A DNA stretch of 64,000 nt, taken from contig NZ_MLCE01000018.1 of NCBI RefSeq assembly GCF_002300165.1, positions 62,001-126,000 on the forward strand. The letters are read 5' to 3'. Every line of letters starts with the position of its first letter. Position 1 is the first letter of the stretch. Of this stretch, positions 61,031-64,000 are shown piece after piece. The notes beneath the pieces are model-generated. The model was not told the DNA's origin. It searched no databases and was given only the letters and a program-made list of their open reading frames with translations. The DNA is from Streptomyces sp. Tue6028. Lineage in GTDB: Bacteria; Actinomycetota; Actinomycetes; Streptomycetales; Streptomycetaceae. The translations under genes were made by a program, and so were the position numbers.

Positions 61031-62125
61031 GTGATAGGGCGTGCACTCAAGGGGGCGGCACTGAGGGGTGCCAGGGGTACGGCGGTCGCGGCGGCGGCGA
61101 TGGCCGTGCTGACCGCGTCGCAGGCGCCGAGGGCGGTCTCGGCCGAGGCCGCGGAGGCCGCGACCAGGGCGGCACCCGCCGAGCAGGACCTCGGCGTGTC
61201 CGGCGACACCCCGTACCGCACCGGTCTTCCCCCGCTGCGGACGCGGGAGAAGGGCTCGGCACAGGGAGTGACGGTCGGCGGCGCCCTGCCCGCGAGTGTG
61301 TTCGCCGCGTACCGGCGTGCCGAGGAGGAGCTGGCGCGCAGCGCGCCACGCTGCCGGCTGCGCTGGCAGCTGCTGGCCGCGATCGGCCAGGTGGAGTCCG
61401 GGCAGGCACGGAGCGGCCGGGTGACCCGGGACGGTACGACCGTGACGCCCATCCTCGGCCCGCGGCTGACCGGCGGCGCCTTCGCCGTCGTGGAGGACAC
61501 CGACGGCGGCGCCTACGACGGGGACGCGGCGTACGACCGCGCGGTCGGCCCGATGCAGTTCATCCCGTCCACCTGGGCCCGCTGGGGAGCGGACGGCAAC
61601 GGCGACGGACGCGCGGACCCGAACAACGTCCACGACGCGGCGCTCGCCGCCGGCCGCTACCTGTGCGCGGGCGGTCGGGACCTGTCGCACCCCGCCGACC
61701 TGGACCGGGCGATCCTGGGCTACAACCACTCGGACGCCTATCTGCGCACCGTCAAGGCGTGGTACGCGTACTACCTGACCGGACACCGCGTGGTGCCGGA
61801 CGCGTCCGGCGGATCCCGTTCGGATCGGCCGGAGCCGTCCCGTCCGAAGAGGCCGAAGCCCTCGTCGCCGAAGCCGTCGGACGACCGGAAGCCGGGCCCT
61901 GGTCCTTCGCGCACGTCGTCGACGCCGCCCACTTCACCCTCCACCGGCCCGTCGCCCGAGGCCGTCGTCCCGAAGGAGTCCGGTACGCCGCTGGTTCCCG
62001 TCCCCGAACCGACCCTCACGCTGCCCAGCGGCGGTGTGCTGCCCGACGCGGGTCCGCTGACCACCGGCAACGGCTGGAACACGATGGGCGTCTCCCCCTC
62101 CACAACTGCCACTACCCGGCGGTAA
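61031..62125 (+). CDS. secreted lytic transglycosylase
   Basis: 364 residues. Signal peptide (ALRGARGTAVAAAAMAVLTA, cut after about 37). The catalytic domain (about 95-250) has LLAAIGQVESGQARSGRV with the catalytic Glu, YDRAVGPMQFIPSTWARWGA, and NNVHDAALAAGRYLCAGGRD, as in SLT/MltB-like enzymes that cleave peptidoglycan glycan strands. A Pro/Ser/Lys-rich tail (about 255-364) is probably wall-spanning. GTG at 61031 after GGAGGGG. Followed by the sigma factor gene at 53 bp. Confidence 0.88.
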   Translation: MIGRALKGAALRGARGTAVAAAAMAVLTASQAPRAVSAEAAEAATRAAPAEQDLGVSGDTPYRTGLPPLRTREKGSAQGVTVGGALPASVFAAYRRAEEELARSAPRCRLRWQLLAAIGQVESGQARSGRVTRDGTTVTPILGPRLTGGAFAVVEDTDGGAYDGDAAYDRAVGPMQFIPSTWARWGADGNGDGRADPNNVHDAALAAGRYLCAGGRDLSHPADLDRAILGYNHSDAYLRTVKAWYAYYLTGHRVVPDASGGSRSDRPEPSRPKRPKPSSPKPSDDRKPGPGPSRTSSTPPTSPSTGPSPEAVVPKESGTPLVPVPEPTLTLPSGGVLPDAGPLTTGNGWNTMGVSPSTTATTRR

Positions 62126-62178
62126 TGTCGCCACCCGCCGGAAGCACAGGACCGGCGGGTGAGTGCGAAGGGGCCCTC

Positions 62179-63237
62179 ATGGCGACTGACATGCCTGCGG
62201 ACACAGCGGCCTCCGACGAGCGTTGGCAGCGCATGTGGAGCCATCGCGAGCAGTTGCTCAAGGTGGCCCGGCGGCGATCGATGAGCCAGGAGGACGCCGA
62301 GGACGCCGTTCACGAGGCGATGCTGCGGGCCGCGGAGCGCCCGGACCTCGACGACGAGCGACTCGGCGCCTGGCTGACGACGGTGACGATGCGGCTGTGC
62401 GTCGACCGGCACCGACAGGTCAACCGCGAGGCCGAGGTGGGCAGCCGCCCCACACTCGTCGCGCCGGGCCCGGTCCCCGTCGAGGAGGCGGTGTGCGACC
62501 GGGCCGAGGCGAAGTGGCTGGCCGTGCGCAGCGGTGAGCTGCCCGCCCGGCAGGCGGAGGCGCTTCGGCTGAGGTCCGAGGACCTGGACGTGAGCCAGGT
62601 CGCGGTGCGGATGGGGCTCAGCTACCGGACCGTCGAGTCGCTGCTCGCCCGGGCCCGGCGGACGCTGCGCGCCTCGCTGGCCGGGACGCTCGGGCTGGTG
62701 CTGTTCCTGGTCGGGCGCGGGCGGCTGCGCGGCGGCGGCAACGCCCAGGCGGTCGCGGCCGCCTCGACGGCGGTGACCCTGGCGGTGGCGGGGTTCGTGC
62801 TGCCGTACGCGCTCGACGCGGGCGGAAACGGGAACGGTCCGACGCCGCGGCCGGCCGTGTCCAGCGACGCGCAGGTCCTGGGCAGCGAGGCCACCGGCCG
62901 GGGGCGCGCCCCCGGAACGCCCACCCCCTCGCCCCCGGCGCCAGCGGCCTTGGGCCTGACACCCTCGCCCACCGGGAGAACGTCCCTTCCGGTGCGCGTG
63001 CCGTCCCTGCCGGTGCACGTGCCCTCCCTGCCGGACGTGTCCGCGTCCCCGCTCCCGGAGTTGTCGGCGCCGCAGATCCCGCAGGTGCCCGAGGTGCCGA
63101 AGGTGCCGGGCCTGCCCACGAGGCCGGCCGCCTCGTCGGGCCCGTCGCTGCCCCCGGCCTCGGCCGTGCCGGCCGCTCCGCTCTCCGTCCCCGCCCCGAG
63201 GACGCTCTCGGGCACGCCGTCGCCGAAGCTGCCGTAG
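62179..63237 (+). CDS. ECF sigma factor with membrane segment and Pro-rich tail
   Basis: 352 residues. Sigma-2 (about 20-85: LKVARRRSMSQEDAEDAVHE, LGAWLTTVTMRLCVDRHRQV) and sigma-4 HTH (about 118-165: LPARQAEALRLRSEDLDVSQ, MGLSYRTVESLLARARRTLR). Then a hydrophobic stretch (168-178), a TM helix (193-212) and a 140-residue Pro/Ser/Val tail with repeats such as VRVPSLPVHVPSLPDV. The tail should lie outside the membrane. So the factor looks membrane-tethered. ATG at 62179. Confidence 0.85.
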   Translation: MATDMPADTAASDERWQRMWSHREQLLKVARRRSMSQEDAEDAVHEAMLRAAERPDLDDERLGAWLTTVTMRLCVDRHRQVNREAEVGSRPTLVAPGPVPVEEAVCDRAEAKWLAVRSGELPARQAEALRLRSEDLDVSQVAVRMGLSYRTVESLLARARRTLRASLAGTLGLVLFLVGRGRLRGGGNAQAVAAASTAVTLAVAGFVLPYALDAGGNGNGPTPRPAVSSDAQVLGSEATGRGRAPGTPTPSPPAPAALGLTPSPTGRTSLPVRVPSLPVHVPSLPDVSASPLPELSAPQIPQVPEVPKVPGLPTRPAASSGPSLPPASAVPAAPLSVPAPRTLSGTPSPKLP

Positions 63238-63343
63238 CCCCGGAGACGCGTCCGCAAAAAATCTTCGTCCGCCGCGACGGACGCCCCTCCCCTCCCCGTA
63301 GAGCAGATGTCGGAGCTGCTTCACAGGCGAAGGGTGGAACCGG

Positions 63344-64000
63344 ATGGGTGTCGAGATCTGTGTGGAAGGGCTCACCAAGTCCTTCGGCCACCAGGTCATC
63401 TGGCAGGACGTCTCGCTGACGCTGCCCGCCGGGGAGGTCTCGGTGATGCTCGGCCCCTCGGGGACGGGCAAGTCGGTGTTCCTCAAGACGCTCGTGGGGC
63501 TGCTGAAGCCGGAGCGGGGCTCGGTGAAGGTCGCGGGCCAGGACATCACCCGCCTGCGCGAGCACGACCTGTACGAGGTCCGGAAGCTGTTCGGCGTGCT
63601 GTTCCAGGACGGCGCGCTGTTCGGCTCGATGAACCTCTACGACAACATCGCCTTCCCGCTGCGCGAACACACCCGCAAGTCCGAGAGCGAGATCAAGCGG
63701 ATCGTCCTCGAAAAGATGGACATGGTCGGGCTGATCGGCGCCGAGGGGAAACTGCCCGGCGAGATCTCCGGCGGTATGCGCAAGCGGGCCGGGCTCGCCA
63801 GGGCCCTGGTCCTCGACCCGGAGATCATCCTGTTCGACGAGCCGGACTCGGGCCTGGACCCGGTCCGCGTGGCCTACCTCAATCAGCTCATCGTCGACCT
63901 CAACGCACAGATCGACGCGACCTTCCTGATCGTCACTCACGACATCGCCTCGGCCCGCCAGGTCCCGGACAACATCGGGCTGCTGTTCCGGCGCGAGTTG
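63344..64000 (+). CDS. ABC transporter ATPase, MlaF/Mkl type (cut by window end)
   Basis: Open to the window edge, 219 residues visible. Walker A GPSGTGKS (37-44), Q-loop FQDGALFGSMNLYDNIAFPL, signature ISGGMRKRAGLARAL, Walker B IILFDEPDSGLDP, H-loop VTHD. FQDGALF and GGMRKR are features of the ATPases that energise Mce lipid importers (Mkl) and Mla systems. Permease (YrbE) and Mce genes would be expected just beyond the window. ATG at 63344, 106 bp past the sigma gene. Confidence 0.9.
   Translation, partial: MGVEICVEGLTKSFGHQVIWQDVSLTLPAGEVSVMLGPSGTGKSVFLKTLVGLLKPERGSVKVAGQDITRLREHDLYEVRKLFGVLFQDGALFGSMNLYDNIAFPLREHTRKSESEIKRIVLEKMDMVGLIGAEGKLPGEISGGMRKRAGLARALVLDPEIILFDEPDSGLDPVRVAYLNQLIVDLNAQIDATFLIVTHDIASARQVPDNIGLLFRREL

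Noticed and set aside
60784..61786. Long minus-strand frames opposite the lytic transglycosylase
   Set aside because: The transglycosylase has signal peptide and catalytic motifs; only a short HATPase-tail-like stretch near 60900 is of any interest.

Overview
The window is chromosomal DNA of a Streptomyces or close relative. The signs are very high GC with strongly third-position-biased codons, many GTG/TTG starts, tRNA genes without an encoded CCA, and lineage-typical genes: the sigma factor HrdD, SepX, the fruRKA operon, ScbR-like TetR regulators and a 6C RNA. From memory, gene order over the first 45 kb resembles the hrdD-mscL-galU part of the Streptomyces core chromosome; I could not check this by alignment.

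Layout. 1-3.5 kb: a Baeyer-Villiger-type monooxygenase and an alpha/beta hydrolase in an overlapping operon, divergent from a MerR regulator. 3.5-11.6 kb: exonuclease III, GNAT proteins, tRNA-Ala(CGC), then a minus-strand block (galU, a MoeA/Glp-like gene, moaC, a mogA-like gene, a RimJ-like GNAT, sepX) that joins molybdenum-cofactor enzymes to a cell-division receptor. 11.7-26.3 kb: penicillin acylase-family hydrolase, CPA1 antiporter, MFS exporter, an FmdB zinc ribbon behind a CIRCE-like operator, MTA phosphorylase, SAF protein, MscL, LtrA, P1 peptidase, L,D-transpeptidase, DUF6227. 26.3-30.5 kb: fructose PTS operon. 31.2-45.4 kb: two DHA2 exporters with their regulators, hrdD with a 6C RNA downstream, a dioxygenase/MarR pair, an M6 metalloprotease, a tandem-IclR regulator and two gamma-butyrolactone-receptor-like TetR proteins.

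45.7-57 kb is an accessory island at a complete tRNA-Arg(CCT). Its 3' end recurs at 51785 (45 bp identical) and 55410 (43 bp, one mismatch), so at least two tandem integrations are recorded. Inside are a truncated IS481-type transposase, a frameshifted IS110, ISAs1 and GIY-YIG fragments, two tyrosine-integrase fragments, a tRNA-Val(TAC) 3'-end remnant, an intact low-GC Hanks-type kinase beside a 151-bp imperfect palindrome, and several small unknown genes. Most mobility genes are broken, so the island looks like an eroded stack of integrative elements with some cargo intact.

57-64 kb returns to host-like composition: a secreted cell-wall-binding-repeat protein, a dispersed palindromic element (second copy of one at 3530), a GT2 glycosyltransferase with a helical tail, a secreted lytic transglycosylase, an ECF sigma factor with a membrane segment and proline-rich tail, and an Mce-type ABC ATPase cut by the window end.
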